Assembly (NCBI GenBank): GCA_944347775.1
Contig: CALVMT010000079.1
Span: 1 to 35,720 of the forward strand
Length of the DNA: 35,720 bases
Source of the DNA: an uncultured Clostridia bacterium
GTDB lineage: Bacteria; Bacillota; Clostridia; Christensenellales; Christensenellaceae
Reading direction: 5' to 3'
This document shows, in pieces, positions 1-9,005 of the stretch (positions within the stretch are counted from its first letter, which is position 1; each line of letters begins with the position of its first letter). Made by a program: the position numbers and the translations under genes. Below the pieces are notes generated by a model. That model was given only the letters and a program-made list of their open reading frames with translations, was not told the DNA's origin and searched no databases.

Positions 1-1050
1 ATGCTGACCTCCTCCGGGCAAGCAGCCAATTTCTTCGCTCTCTTTAATATTTGTGGAACAGGAAGCCACATTGTCGCCGCCTCAACTATCTATGGCGGCA
101 GCATCAACTTGCTGTCCACAACGCTTAAAAAAATGGGCATAGAGGTAACGTTTATTCATCCAGATGCGACTGAGACCGAACTGAACGCCGCTTTTCGTGA
201 TAATACATGTGCAGTTTTTGCCGAAGCTTTATCTAACCCCTCTCTTGTTGTTCTAGATATTGAAAAATTTGCAAACGCTGCTCATGCGCATGGTGTTCCT
301 CTAATTGTTGACAATACCTTCCCTACCCCCGTTAATCTCCGTCCATTCGAATTTGGTGCCGATATTGTTACGCATTCGACAACCAAATACCTCGACGGTC
401 ATGGCGCAACAATAGGCGGCGCAATTGTAGACAGCGGAAAATTTAATTGGGAAGCACATGCTGAAAAATTTCCCGGGCTCACCACACCAGACGACTCTTA
501 TCACGGTATTATTTACACTCAAAAATTTGGAAAGCTTGCTTATATCACCAAGGCAACAAGCCAACTGATGCGTGACCTGGGAAGCATTCCCTCCCCCTTT
601 AATGCCTATTTGCTCGGGCTTGGCATGGAAACCCTTGCGCTGCGTATGCAGCGCCATTGTAGTAATGCACAAAAAATTGCAGAATTTTTAGAACAGGACC
701 CCAGAGTTTCTTTTGTGCAATATCCCGGGCTTGCTTCCAGCCCTTATTACAAATTAGCAAAGAAATATATGCCTAATGGCACTTGTGGTGTCATTTCTTT
801 TGGCGTAAAAGGTGGTAGGCGCGCTGCAAACCAATTTTCCGATTCCTTGAAACTGGCCTCCATTGTCACCCATGTTGCCGATAGCAAAACCTGCATTCTT
901 CATCCCGCCAGTACAACGCACAGGCAGCTTAGCGATGCTCAGCTTGAAGAAGCCGGTGTTCCAGGAGATATGCTTCGTTTATCCGTCGGTATTGAAAATC
1001 CGGAAGATATTTTGGCGGATATTATACAGGCCTTAGATTCACTTCAATAA
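1..1050 (+). CDS. metY: O-acetylhomoserine sulfhydrylase, 5'-truncated by window edge
   Basis: PLP enzyme of the Cys/Met-metabolism family that makes homocysteine from O-acetylhomoserine and sulfide in the cytosol. The visible 349 residues carry the [10 protein letters not shown] segment, the cofactor-binding IVDNTFPTP stretch (about residues 102-110) and the PLP-lysine motif [11 protein letters not shown], with Lys129 of the visible part as the Schiff-base residue. The C-terminal end [13 protein letters not shown] is typical. MetY proteins are usually about 425-430 residues, so roughly 75 N-terminal residues lie upstream; the ATG at position 1 is probably an internal methionine. The gene ends just before a strong hairpin. 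A related cystathionine synthase/lyase is less likely given the MetY-like spacing. Any S-box or T-box leader would be outside the window. Confidence 0.9.
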   Translation: MLTSSGQAANFFALFNICGTGSHIVAASTIYGGSINLLSTTLKKMGIEVTFIHPDATETELNAAFRDNTCAVFAEALSNPSLVVLDIEKFANAAHAHGVPLIVDNTFPTPVNLRPFEFGADIVTHSTTKYLDGHGATIGGAIVDSGKFNWEAHAEKFPGLTTPDDSYHGIIYTQKFGKLAYITKATSQLMRDLGSIPSPFNAYLLGLGMETLALRMQRHCSNAQKIAEFLEQDPRVSFVQYPGLASSPYYKLAKKYMPNGTCGVISFGVKGGRRAANQFSDSLKLASIVTHVADSKTCILHPASTTHRQLSDAQLEEAGVPGDMLRLSVGIENPEDILADIIQALDSLQ

Positions 1051-1052
1051 GC

Positions 1053-1095
1053 AAAACAAAACGATGGAAAATAAAATTTTCCATCGTTTTGTTTT
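1053..1095. terminator. Bidirectional intrinsic terminator between metY and trmO
   Basis: A perfect 20-bp stem (1053-1072 pairs with 1076-1095) has a 3-nt loop, with A-rich and T-rich flanks on both sides. It lies between two genes that converge on it, so it can end transcripts from either direction. Confidence 0.85.
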
Positions 1096-1124
1096 ATCGG
1101 CAAGATTTTAATTAATATTCATTT

Positions 1125-1832
1125 TTACTTTATTTTTACCGCTTTATCCGTCAAAGTAACGTCAAAAACAGTTAATACACCATCTTTTACATGAAAGCGC
1201 ACATCATACTCCCCGTAAGATAGACCATAACATTCTTCTGCACAATGCTGGTATGCGGGGCGCGGATCCAGCGTCAAAACAGAAATCAACGATTCTTGTT
1301 TTTCTTTCGGGATATAATTTAACAATTCTTGGGGAAACTCAACCCGTAATCTATACATAAGAGAATTCTGCGCAAATCCGCTTCTCGCTTCAGGATGGCT
1401 GTCTGTAAAAGCAAGATATGGCTTTATATCATAAATTGGCGTCTTATCCATCAAATCTGCTCCTTCAACAACCAATATGGCGCCAAACCCTTTTTTATAC
1501 TCTACACTTTCCAAGCGGACAGATGATAAGCCTATTGGATTTGGGCGATAAGGCGAACGCGTGGCAAACACTCCCATTCTCCGATTGCCGCCTAACCGGG
1601 GCGGTTTAACCATCAAAGAATGCTTTCCTTGCCGGTTTGCATGGAATCCCCATAACAACCAAAGATAATCATAGTCTTCCAGGCCGCGCAAAGCGTTGTT
1701 ATCCTGATATTCTCGTTCAAAGAAAATATATGCTCTCTGCGCAACCATTCCGCTTTGCCGCGGTATGCCAAACTTCGCAGTATAGTCATTGCGAATATAC
1801 GCAATCGGTTGAAGAGTCAATTTTTCCTGCAA
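1125..1832 (-). CDS. trmO: tRNA m6t6A37 methyltransferase TrmO (TsaA/UPF0066 family)
   Basis: TrmO proteins use S-adenosylmethionine to N6-methylate threonylcarbamoyladenosine at tRNA position 37. The 235-residue product starts IAYIRNDY and contains the family hallmark at residues about 85-101 (RMGVFATRSPYRPNPIG), then DIKPYLAFTDSHPEA. A C-terminal extension follows, as in the E. coli-type two-domain form. The start is TTG at 1832, chosen because GGAGGG at 1842-1847 sits 9 nt upstream; the nearest ATG is out of frame. It lies 31 nt downstream of the MscS-like gene and is probably cotranscribed with it. Family assignment is by motif; activity is inferred. Confidence 0.85.
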   Translation of the reverse strand: MQEKLTLQPIAYIRNDYTAKFGIPRQSGMVAQRAYIFFEREYQDNNALRGLEDYDYLWLLWGFHANRQGKHSLMVKPPRLGGNRRMGVFATRSPYRPNPIGLSSVRLESVEYKKGFGAILVVEGADLMDKTPIYDIKPYLAFTDSHPEARSGFAQNSLMYRLRVEFPQELLNYIPKEKQESLISVLTLDPRPAYQHCAEECYGLSYGEYDVRFHVKDGVLTVFDVTLTDKAVKIK

Positions 1833-1863
1833 ACCGTCTTGCCCTCCATTTCTTTTCCGTTTT

Positions 1864-2718
1864 TCAGTTCATCCATATCCCTTTTTGATATTCTGGAAGA
1901 GAAATCCCTTCCTTATTTAAGCGCAAACGGACATTTCTATTTATCTCCCTTTCTGCTTCCCATTGCTTTAAAGGCGGCAACCTAAGTGTAAATTTCAGCG
2001 TCATTTTATATGGATACATATTGGTAATGCCCAAATATTTAGGTTCTCCATTTTCTATCTCATGCTCTAAAAGCCAGCGCTGCATAACCTCAAGTATAAT
2101 TTGAGAAGCTTTAATATCATCTTCGTTGCCCGCGATATCATAGTCTAAAAACAATACATAGCTATCCCGCGTATAATTGATGACAACATCAATATTGCCG
2201 TGTGGAATCATTGCAATCTCTCCATGCGCTAAACGTACCGACGTATTTCTGAGCGTAATCGCTACAACAGTCCCTTCCAATTCAAGTGCGGGAATGCGAA
2301 TATAATCGCCTACGGCATAAACATCGTCAAAAAGCATAAATAGCCCGCCTAAAAAATCTTTCAGGAAAGATTGTGCGCCCAGGCCAATTGCCACTCCCCC
2401 GATCCCTGCCGTTGCAAGAATTGAACCGATGGTTCCACCTAGTCCCAAAACATCAAGTATCATAATTACCATCAAAAAATCGATAAGATAACGAACAACG
2501 CTCTGCATCAGCGTAATAATTGTTCCGCACTTTTTTGCTGTTAATGAGTTCGGCTTTTTTGCTGCTCGCCGCTCGAGAGATTTTTTTATCAAGGATGTGA
2601 ATATTCCCTTTAGGATTCGGGCAACAAAAAAAATCAAAACAATTTTTATTACGCCCAACAAAAGAGCATCTATATTTTGAATAAAACCATTAAACGCATT
2701 TTTGATACTCTGCCACAT
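1864..2718 (-). CDS. Small-conductance mechanosensitive channel (MscS family)
   Basis: Membrane channel that opens on lateral tension to release solutes during hypo-osmotic shock. The 284-residue length matches the minimal MscS form. Hydrophobic segments lie at about residues 17-37, 70-92 and 97-128. The third has the Gly/Ala-rich pore-lining pattern AGIGGVAIGLGAQSFLKD followed by FLGGLFMLFDD and a beta domain with VGDYIRI. The C-terminal cytoplasmic alpha/beta portion is present. The ATG start has GAGG about 8 nt upstream. It is the first gene of a probable two-gene unit with trmO. Bacillus YkuT/YhdY-type channels are the closest mental match. Confidence 0.88.
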   Translation of the reverse strand: MWQSIKNAFNGFIQNIDALLLGVIKIVLIFFVARILKGIFTSLIKKSLERRAAKKPNSLTAKKCGTIITLMQSVVRYLIDFLMVIMILDVLGLGGTIGSILATAGIGGVAIGLGAQSFLKDFLGGLFMLFDDVYAVGDYIRIPALELEGTVVAITLRNTSVRLAHGEIAMIPHGNIDVVINYTRDSYVLFLDYDIAGNEDDIKASQIILEVMQRWLLEHEIENGEPKYLGITNMYPYKMTLKFTLRLPPLKQWEAEREINRNVRLRLNKEGISLPEYQKGIWMN

Positions 2719-2814
2719 TTTTTGCCCTCGTCATTTGTAAATTTGCCATTGTACTAATATATTTTCCGTTTTTCCCTAAATGAATAACCAATTCACCCTT
2801 CTTAACATCAGCAT

Positions 2815-2854
2815 TGTTAAAAAATCAGGAGAAAAGACATTGATCTCCTGATTT
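2815..2854 (-). terminator. Intrinsic terminator of the LtaS-family gene
   Basis: On the minus strand an 11-bp perfect stem (2844-2854 with 2822-2832) closes an 11-nt loop and is followed by a T-run (revcomp of 2817-2824). It begins 17 nt after the stop codon of the LtaS-like gene. Confidence 0.8.
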
Positions 2855-2870
2855 CATTGCTTTTCTTTTT

Positions 2871-4943
2871 TTATTGTTTCCAAACACGACCGACATAGTC
2901 CTGCGGAACCACTTTTGCATAGTAATCGTAAGTTGCCACTGCTGCAGAAAGCGTAAATCTGTTTTTTACATTGATGATATAGGCTTCCAAATAAGTGCCA
3001 TCTAACACCTCATCTGTCAAATAATACACTTCTTCTTTGCTGCTGTTGTAAACAATTTTATCCGTAACAAAGCTCTGATTACTCATAATAGCTACGCCTG
3101 CGCTATCTGAAAAAATATCCTGCCCGCACAGCAATCTGGAATCATATTCAATACCAAACAGATTGAGTAATGTAGGCAATATGTCAATAGAACAGCATGG
3201 TTTTGTAATCGTAATCGGCTCTTCTATGCTTCCGCTCCATAAGATCAATTTGCTTTTATAGCGCTCTAATCCACCGTAAGCGAGGTTCCCTCCGCAAAAT
3301 TCCGCATATTCATTATCCGTTAACCCATAAGGATAATGATCCGCCGCCAAGACAATAACCGTCTTATCTAATAAATCTTTTTCTTCCAACGTATCCAGCA
3401 AATATTCCAAAGCATACTCTAATTCCAGATTACAGGCAATATACGCCTGTGCTGCTTCCGAATAGCCTGACAATTTGGCATAAGATTGAACAGCAAGTTT
3501 ATTTTTCTCAGCCATAGAATTAACACCGGTAAATTTATAATTATGATGTCCACTCACACTCATATAATAAGCATGAAAACGCGGTTCATCAATATATTCG
3601 TCAATCGTATATTGTACGGTCAACAAATCAGATTCGGGCCATCCACTTAAACCACCTATCTCATTTCTTCCTTTAAAATCCAAATAGCCGATATTGGGAT
3701 GCGTCAGATTACGCGAATAATAAGTGGCTGTATGGCCATGATAACCTTTACAATCAACACCCTCGCCCCTCAACACACTTCCCATACAAAACGGCAAGCA
3801 ATTATCCTTTGAAGCCAAAAACGTACTGTTTGATTTAGCCCGGCTCGTATCAGGCAGCAGACCCGTTAGAAAAGCATATTCACCGTTAGTTGTATTTGAA
3901 GGAAACGTCGTCCAATAATTTTCAAAAACAAATCCCTCATGTGTCAATTTCCAGAGTGCCGGAGTCAATTGCTCATCAACAATCGCTGCAGGAGAAAATG
4001 CTTCCGCGCAAATCATAATCAGGTTATACCCTTCAAATAATCCCGTATAGCTATTTTTCTTCGTTCCCGGTTGGTTTTTAAAATAGGCATGCAATGTCTT
4101 CAGATTCTCATTTTCTTCCTGAGATTCCAACAATCCAAAATCGATGTCAAGAATATTCGGCGACGTATCGATTTGTTCGGGAGATTCCGGAAAATCGGGA
4201 ACTTCATTGGAAATTTGCTCGTCTTCGTCCAATTCATCAATATTTTCTTCATTTTGCAATACGATACTTTCTTCATCGCCAAACAATATATATTGTACAT
4301 CACCTTTTAACGTAGGCAATAAGCCCAGCTTTTCTATACTTAAATCCAAAACCCAGGTATTATGATACAAATCATAAGGCGAATAATCTTCTTTTCCTCG
4401 TATCGGCAACATTAAAAATACAATACACAGGTGACATACAATCGCTATGACTAATAGACCTCCCTGCCTTAAGAAACTTCCTCTGTTACGCCCATCCAAT
4501 CGGATTTGCATACGGCGCGCTGCCAGAGCCATCGCGGCAAACGGGATCATTAGCAATAATAACTGCGGTAACGATTCCCAAATCGCAATCAATGTCTCAG
4601 TCAAAAAATTGGCAAGCATATCTCCACCCAAACCCAATTGTGAAATCGCATAAAAAGAAAAGAATACATGGTGATATACAAGTTGCGAACCATAAATTAA
4701 AAAGAATAATGCCGTAAATCCCCAGTATAACCCTTTTCTCACGCGCGGCCCAAAAAAGTCTGTAATAAATGCCAACAATAGCCCCGCCGGTATTGCAAAT
4801 AAAATCGGATATAAAAACTTTGCATTTTTAAATAACAAAATATGGAATACACTTTCAAAATAAATCAGCATTCCTATATAATAAAAACATGAAAAATTTG
4901 CAGCAATGAATTTTTTTAATTTATCCATATTTCCCCGTCTCAT
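2871..4943 (-). CDS. LtaS-family phosphoglycerol transferase / sulfatase-fold membrane enzyme
   Basis: Likely polymerises or transfers glycerol-phosphate from phosphatidylglycerol onto lipoteichoic-type polymers outside the membrane. The 690-residue product has about five N-terminal transmembrane segments (first about 180 residues), an acidic linker at about 225-270, then an extracellular alkaline-phosphatase-like domain. Within it, MICAEAFSPA supplies a metal-binding Glu, FPSNTTNGEYAFLTG carries the nucleophile threonine (Thr351 or, more likely, Thr352) and LAADHYPYG carries metal-binding Asp/His. Two starts are possible: ATG at 4943, with only weak AAGAGA upstream, or ATG at 4925 (MDKLKK), preceded by GGGG. 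The predicted promoter would leave a leader of only about 10 nt for the first, so the second may be used. It could belong to a related phosphoglycerol-transferase subgroup rather than true LtaS. Confidence 0.85.
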   Translation of the reverse strand: MRRGNMDKLKKFIAANFSCFYYIGMLIYFESVFHILLFKNAKFLYPILFAIPAGLLLAFITDFFGPRVRKGLYWGFTALFFLIYGSQLVYHHVFFSFYAISQLGLGGDMLANFLTETLIAIWESLPQLLLLMIPFAAMALAARRMQIRLDGRNRGSFLRQGGLLVIAIVCHLCIVFLMLPIRGKEDYSPYDLYHNTWVLDLSIEKLGLLPTLKGDVQYILFGDEESIVLQNEENIDELDEDEQISNEVPDFPESPEQIDTSPNILDIDFGLLESQEENENLKTLHAYFKNQPGTKKNSYTGLFEGYNLIMICAEAFSPAAIVDEQLTPALWKLTHEGFVFENYWTTFPSNTTNGEYAFLTGLLPDTSRAKSNSTFLASKDNCLPFCMGSVLRGEGVDCKGYHGHTATYYSRNLTHPNIGYLDFKGRNEIGGLSGWPESDLLTVQYTIDEYIDEPRFHAYYMSVSGHHNYKFTGVNSMAEKNKLAVQSYAKLSGYSEAAQAYIACNLELEYALEYLLDTLEEKDLLDKTVIVLAADHYPYGLTDNEYAEFCGGNLAYGGLERYKSKLILWSGSIEEPITITKPCCSIDILPTLLNLFGIEYDSRLLCGQDIFSDSAGVAIMSNQSFVTDKIVYNSSKEEVYYLTDEVLDGTYLEAYIINVKNRFTLSAAVATYDYYAKVVPQDYVGRVWKQ

Positions 4944-4959
4944 TGTTTTATTCTCTTAT

Positions 4960-4988
4960 ATTATAGCTTTTTTTCAGGTAAAATTAAA
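4960..4988 (-). promoter_or_regulatory. Candidate sigma-A promoter of the LtaS-family gene
   Basis: Minus-strand TTTAAT, a 17-nt spacer, then consensus TATAAT (revcomp of 4960-4965). The -10 is perfect and the -35 matches only 3 of 6. The predicted start is near 4953. Confidence 0.5.
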
Positions 4989-5577
4989 CGTTTTTCTTTC
5001 TGATTTACATTTGTTCGCCCCGATAATATTCAGAAAACTATACTTAAATCAAAAAAGTTAATAAGACACAACTTGAAAACCAAAAATCAGACCAATTGAA
5101 AAAGAAATTTCGCCGTTACGGCGCGGCTATAAAACAATAACTAAAAAATATAAATACAGTTCTACACCATGCGTAAACAAAAAGCCGTCTATCAATTTTG
5201 TACAAAAGATTGCCGCGTTTTTATCATCCGCCCTTTTCGTTCATTGTAAAACTTTTTTTCCAAAGCAATGTCGGGCTGACATTGCTTTGGATCTGTTCAT
5301 GTTGTTCAGTCACACAGATAATCTTCTATTTCAACTCTACTATTCTCATCATAAGTATTGATAATTTGCTGATGAGATTATTGCCAACGTTTTTCAAAGT
5401 CTTGTTTACATATTCCGCTGCCTAACTGCCCTAGTGCCTGTCAAAAGAAACTGCTATTATAGAACAGTCTCATGCTTTTATCATATTCTGGATACAAATA
5501 AGATCCACGCTGCGCTTGGCATCCATTGTTTAAATTCACTTGCCCAATCCTGCCCTGCATTGCCCACTGTTTTTTTC
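4989..5577. other. Gene-poor spacer, no supported coding region
   Basis: About 590 nt between the LtaS-like gene and the SPFH gene. I find only short, low-complexity open frames on either strand, none recognisable. It holds a small 5-bp hairpin (cgccg-tta-cggcg near 5113) and the long hairpin listed separately at 5260-5290. Confidence 0.5.
5260..5290. repeat. Perfect 13-bp inverted repeat with 5-nt loop, no T-tail
   Basis: The arm at 5260-5272 (CCAAAGCAATGTC) pairs perfectly with 5278-5290 around the loop GGGCT. Downstream on the minus strand comes an A-run rather than a T-run, and on the plus strand ATCTGTT follows, so it does not read as a normal intrinsic terminator in either direction. 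It lies about 290 nt past the end of the SPFH operon. Confidence 0.75.
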
Positions 5578-6879
5578 TCATTCATCACTGTTTTGATCAA
5601 ACGCTTTTCCACATTCCGGGCAAAACTTTGGCAGATGATAAGGATCCTTCGGCTGCCATCCGCATCGATCACATTGATAAACCGATGTTTTTGTTGGCCT
5701 CGCCTTTCCGCATTCAGGGCAAAAATTGCCTTTGCTCCACGCTCCGCAGCTGCATTGCCAACTATCCTCTTCCGGCTTGGGTTTCCCGCAGTTATGACAA
5801 AAATTCCCAGTATTCTCTGTACCGCAACGACATACCCATTTTTCTGTCAAATCCCCAGTATATGCTCCGCGGCTACTTCCCATTTGAAATAGTTGATTCG
5901 CATTTATTCCTCCCGATTGCTGTGCCATACCCATCCCCATAAATCCCATCATCGATCCATTAGGATTTGCTGCAGCAGAGCGCATCGCATCACTTTGCGC
6001 TCCGGCCAACGTTGCCGCCGCCATATTGGGATCGCGCAGAGCAGCACTTTTTTGCAAATTCTTAATCATCTGCTCATCTTCTTTTGAAGCGCTTACCGAA
6101 TTAATTGCAAATGAAGCAACTTTAATTCCACGCAATGCCGCCCATTTTTTTGAAAGAACATCATTAAGTGCATCGGCAATCTGCATGGTATGCCCGGGTA
6201 ACGCACTGTAACGGATGCCCATTTGGGATATTTTTGCAAATGCAGGTTGCAAGGCAGTCATCAATTCGCTTTTCAACATACTGTCAATTTCATTTCTTTG
6301 ATATACATATTCTACATTTCCGCATACATTAGTATAAAAAAGAAGCGGATCTTGTATCTTGTACGAGTATTCACCATTGCAACGGATAGAAATATCAATA
6401 TCTAATCCAATATTTTTATCTACTACACGAAACGGAACGGGATTGGGGGTACCGTATTTGTTTCCCACAATTTCCTTGGTATTAATAAAATAAACTCGTT
6501 GGTCTTTTGCCGTATTTCCGCCAAAGGCAAAGCGCTTTCCTATCGTTTTAAACGTATCCAGAATTCCCCTGCCAAGGCCACCATAAAAAATACTCGGTTC
6601 AGTAGATGTATCATAGACAAATTCTCCCGGCTCCGCACAAACCTCCACTACTTTGCCCTGTTCAACAACCAGCATACACTGCCCTTCATTTACGGCAACA
6701 ATCGATCCGTTAGAAATAATATTCTCATCACCTTTTGTATTAGAACTGCGGCGGTTTTCTCTTTTTTGTGCCTTTACGGCCAAAACATCTACATCCATAG
6801 CTTCACAATAAAAATAATCGCGCCACTGATCGGCAAACACTCCCGCCATAGATCCAATACCGGCTTTTAATAAACCCAT
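5578..6879 (-). CDS. SPFH-domain protein with three C-terminal zinc ribbons (YdjI-like)
   Basis: The N-terminal half (about residues 25-290) matches the SPFH/virion-core family that scaffolds membrane microdomains. Visible segments include VVEQGKVVEVCAEPGEFVYDTSTEPSIF and, later, GIKVASFAINSVSASKED. A Met/Gly/Ala-rich linker (about 290-340) leads to three zinc ribbons: Cys350/352/361/364, Cys376/378/387/390 and Cys403/406/420/423. The ATG start has GAGGAGAG 8 nt upstream. It is the last gene of a three-gene minus-strand operon after zinc-ribbon and TPM genes, the same order as B. subtilis ydjG-ydjH-ydjI, whose products tether PspA to the membrane. The YdjI resemblance is by domain and order; a role in envelope stress here is inference. 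Confidence 0.85.
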   Translation of the reverse strand: MGLLKAGIGSMAGVFADQWRDYFYCEAMDVDVLAVKAQKRENRRSSNTKGDENIISNGSIVAVNEGQCMLVVEQGKVVEVCAEPGEFVYDTSTEPSIFYGGLGRGILDTFKTIGKRFAFGGNTAKDQRVYFINTKEIVGNKYGTPNPVPFRVVDKNIGLDIDISIRCNGEYSYKIQDPLLFYTNVCGNVEYVYQRNEIDSMLKSELMTALQPAFAKISQMGIRYSALPGHTMQIADALNDVLSKKWAALRGIKVASFAINSVSASKEDEQMIKNLQKSAALRDPNMAAATLAGAQSDAMRSAAANPNGSMMGFMGMGMAQQSGGINANQLFQMGSSRGAYTGDLTEKWVCRCGTENTGNFCHNCGKPKPEEDSWQCSCGAWSKGNFCPECGKARPTKTSVYQCDRCGWQPKDPYHLPKFCPECGKAFDQNSDE

Positions 6880-6965
6880 AATAATATCTCTCCTCTGTGT
6901 TTTATTTTTTGTTTATCACAACTTCTGGATTGGTTAACATATATTTTGCATGCTTTCAAATACAT

Positions 6966-7793
6966 TTAGAATCTACCTCCTCTGCCGCCATGGGTCTTTC
7001 CGCTACTTCCCGTATGTGTACTGCTTCTGCCGGGATGGTTTTCCCGTTCAATACGCCGACTGCTTGTATGACTGTATAAATAAATATCCGCTCTTCTGGT
7101 CAGCTTGAAACCGTTTTCACAAATATACTCCTGTGCCTGCGCTTTTTTCCTTGCCGTTTTCATTTTTCTTTTCATTCCACCCACAATCAAGAACGCGAGA
7201 ATAAGTGCAAATGCCTCTGCAGCCAACACCAACGACCACGATATATTTTCAGCCCAACGACTGAATTTATCTGAAAAAGTCATTTCTCCAAAAACAGGTT
7301 CTGCTTGTTCACCAAAGTATTCATATAAAACAATATCTACTCGACGCAGAAAAGTCTCAAACGCATCCATATATGTCTGATCCTTCAACTTATCCGCCAC
7401 TTCGTCTCCAATCGATGCAAGCTCATCGTCCGAAAAAGCCTGAATACAATATCCTTTAGTGGATATCCACCATTCCCTGTTCCCCATATCAATTAAAAGC
7501 AAAATGCCGTGATCGGTATAACCATGCTCGTCAAAATAATCATCTGCATAAGCCATCGACGTTTTTCCTCCGGTATTTTGCGTTGTGACAATAACAATAT
7601 CTTGAGCATAAGCTTTGCGCAGCTTTCCGATATATTCTTCAAGAGCACTTTCCTGCTCTGCCTGCAATAATCCTGCCGCATCATTGACATATGATAATTC
7701 ATCATTTGAAATCGCCGTTGCTTTTGACATTGCCGTACACGGCAATAAGAATAACACCACCAATAAAAAGACGATGCAATAACGTTTTACCAT
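6966..7793 (-). CDS. TPM-domain secreted/membrane protein (YdjH-like)
   Basis: 275 residues. An N-terminal signal peptide or anchor (residues about 4-24, hydrophobic after KR) is followed by a TPM_phosphatase-type domain at about 30-165. A transmembrane helix lies at about 189-207, followed by a basic cytoplasmic segment and a Gly/Ser-rich tail ending GGRGGRF. Such tails are common in this family. The start has AAAGGG about 7 nt upstream, and the gene begins 12 nt after the zinc-ribbon gene, so they are cotranscribed. Despite the domain name, enzymatic activity is not established for most members; in Bacillus the homologue is part of the PspA-recruiting membrane complex. Substrate unknown. 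Confidence 0.82.
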   Translation of the reverse strand: MVKRYCIVFLLVVLFLLPCTAMSKATAISNDELSYVNDAAGLLQAEQESALEEYIGKLRKAYAQDIVIVTTQNTGGKTSMAYADDYFDEHGYTDHGILLLIDMGNREWWISTKGYCIQAFSDDELASIGDEVADKLKDQTYMDAFETFLRRVDIVLYEYFGEQAEPVFGEMTFSDKFSRWAENISWSLVLAAEAFALILAFLIVGGMKRKMKTARKKAQAQEYICENGFKLTRRADIYLYSHTSSRRIERENHPGRSSTHTGSSGKTHGGRGGRF

Positions 7794-7805
7794 TTTATTC
7801 CCTTT

Positions 7806-8882
7806 CTATAATAGGGTTGCAATCAGCCCAAATATCATGCCAAATCCAATGAATAGTCCCCCAACCCATGCCCAATAGCGTTTTCTGGATACAGGTAACT
7901 CTCCGACAAACTTCCCGGTCTGTCCATTCATTGCAAAACAATATCTTTTTCCCTGATAGGTTGTATTCATCATCCATACCGGCAATAATGCATATTTTAT
8001 ACATCCATGATCAAATTGAATTACCGTGCTTTGCGGAACAACTGTTGTATACCCAAGTGTTGTGCTGCCAAACACTGCCTGAACACTATTTTCAATACGC
8101 TTATTTGCCCGCGGTTTACTCTGTTCGGCATCTACATCGTACTTATCTGCCAGATAGCCGGATAGATATGCCGTATGAAAATCTATCGCCTCATGATAGT
8201 CAAATGGCTCTATCGCTTCCATATATTCATCAGCCATTTTTGTCGACCCGTCTACCGGAATCTTAGCAAAATTCAGATATCCCGAGCGCAACAATAGATA
8301 ATGCTCTGTGCGGACATATTCATAATTTGCATTTCTCCAGCTTGTAACATGTGTAGCTCGATACTGCATACTCGCATAGCTATCGCAATCAAATAACCAA
8401 AAAGGCACATAAATCCCTTGCAGTTGTTCAATCCGGTTTTGTTTCCAAAACTCTTTTGGAAGTAGTTTCTTCCCCTTACAAAACTTCTCCAATTCTTTTT
8501 TTGCGCGATCCTTTTCTATTTTAAACGGAATAATACAGTCCGGCCGAAAAGCACCGCTCAAGCGGTCTTTAAAAATCGTGTTGTTATCACAATAAGGGCA
8601 CTGCGTTGCTGCCGTATTTTCATCAGAGATAATCTGTCCACCGCATGAAGGACAAGTATAAACATACATATGCTCTTCATTTGTCCATTCTTCTTTATCC
8701 TTACCATATTCCTGCCAACCAAAACGGCTCTCTTCTTTTGCCTCATTTTCTGCTTCTGAGAATTGCTGCACAGCAGCAACATCAAAAGTATTGCCGCAAG
8801 AATCACACCGCATGTTCTGCGTATCGCTTGCAAAAAACAACGCTGCGCCGCAGCATGGGCATTTATACTCTATAACATCCAT
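7806..8882 (-). CDS. Double zinc-ribbon membrane protein (YdjG/TFIIB-like)
   Basis: 358 residues with two N-terminal zinc ribbons, Cys8/Cys11/Cys26/Cys29 and Cys77/Cys80/Cys95/Cys98. The first is of the TFIIB/primase-like type with CPCCG and CDSCG knuckles. A conserved soluble middle follows (IIPFKIEKDRA, YVPFWLFDCD, LPVWMMNTTYQGKRYCFAMNGQTGK), then one C-terminal transmembrane helix at about 335-356. This architecture matches B. subtilis YdjG. It is the promoter-proximal gene of the operon, with a good TTGACA box upstream. DNA binding is unlikely for a tail-anchored ribbon protein; a scaffold role is inferred from the family context. Confidence 0.82.
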   Translation of the reverse strand: MDVIEYKCPCCGAALFFASDTQNMRCDSCGNTFDVAAVQQFSEAENEAKEESRFGWQEYGKDKEEWTNEEHMYVYTCPSCGGQIISDENTAATQCPYCDNNTIFKDRLSGAFRPDCIIPFKIEKDRAKKELEKFCKGKKLLPKEFWKQNRIEQLQGIYVPFWLFDCDSYASMQYRATHVTSWRNANYEYVRTEHYLLLRSGYLNFAKIPVDGSTKMADEYMEAIEPFDYHEAIDFHTAYLSGYLADKYDVDAEQSKPRANKRIENSVQAVFGSTTLGYTTVVPQSTVIQFDHGCIKYALLPVWMMNTTYQGKRYCFAMNGQTGKFVGELPVSRKRYWAWVGGLFIGFGMIFGLIATLL

Positions 8883-8975
8883 TGCTATCTATATACCCCT
8901 TAAAATATTCCGGAAAATTTTCGTCGATCGCATTATCGTCTTTAAAATCATGCGTCTTCATCCGTTTTTCTCATG

Positions 8976-9005
8976 TATATATTATTATAGCATCATTAAT
9001 GTCAA
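8976..9005 (-). promoter_or_regulatory. Promoter of the zinc-ribbon/TPM/SPFH operon
   Basis: Minus-strand perfect TTGACA (revcomp of 9000-9005), an 18-nt spacer, then TATATA (revcomp of 8976-8981). The start is predicted near 8969, giving a leader of about 87 nt. It looks like an ordinary sigma-A site rather than the TGAAAC/CGT signature of the extracytoplasmic sigma-W factor that drives the Bacillus counterpart. Confidence 0.55.

Noticed and set aside
2700-2820. Open minus-strand frame reading ADVKKGELVIHLGKNGKYIS before the MscS gene
   Set aside because: No start codon, about 44 codons between stops, and overlaps the MscS start; not enough to call a gene.
5441-5581. 46-codon minus-strand ORF whose ATG overlaps the SPFH stop as ATGA
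   Set aside because: No ribosome site, no recognisable family and odd composition; the overlap may be chance.
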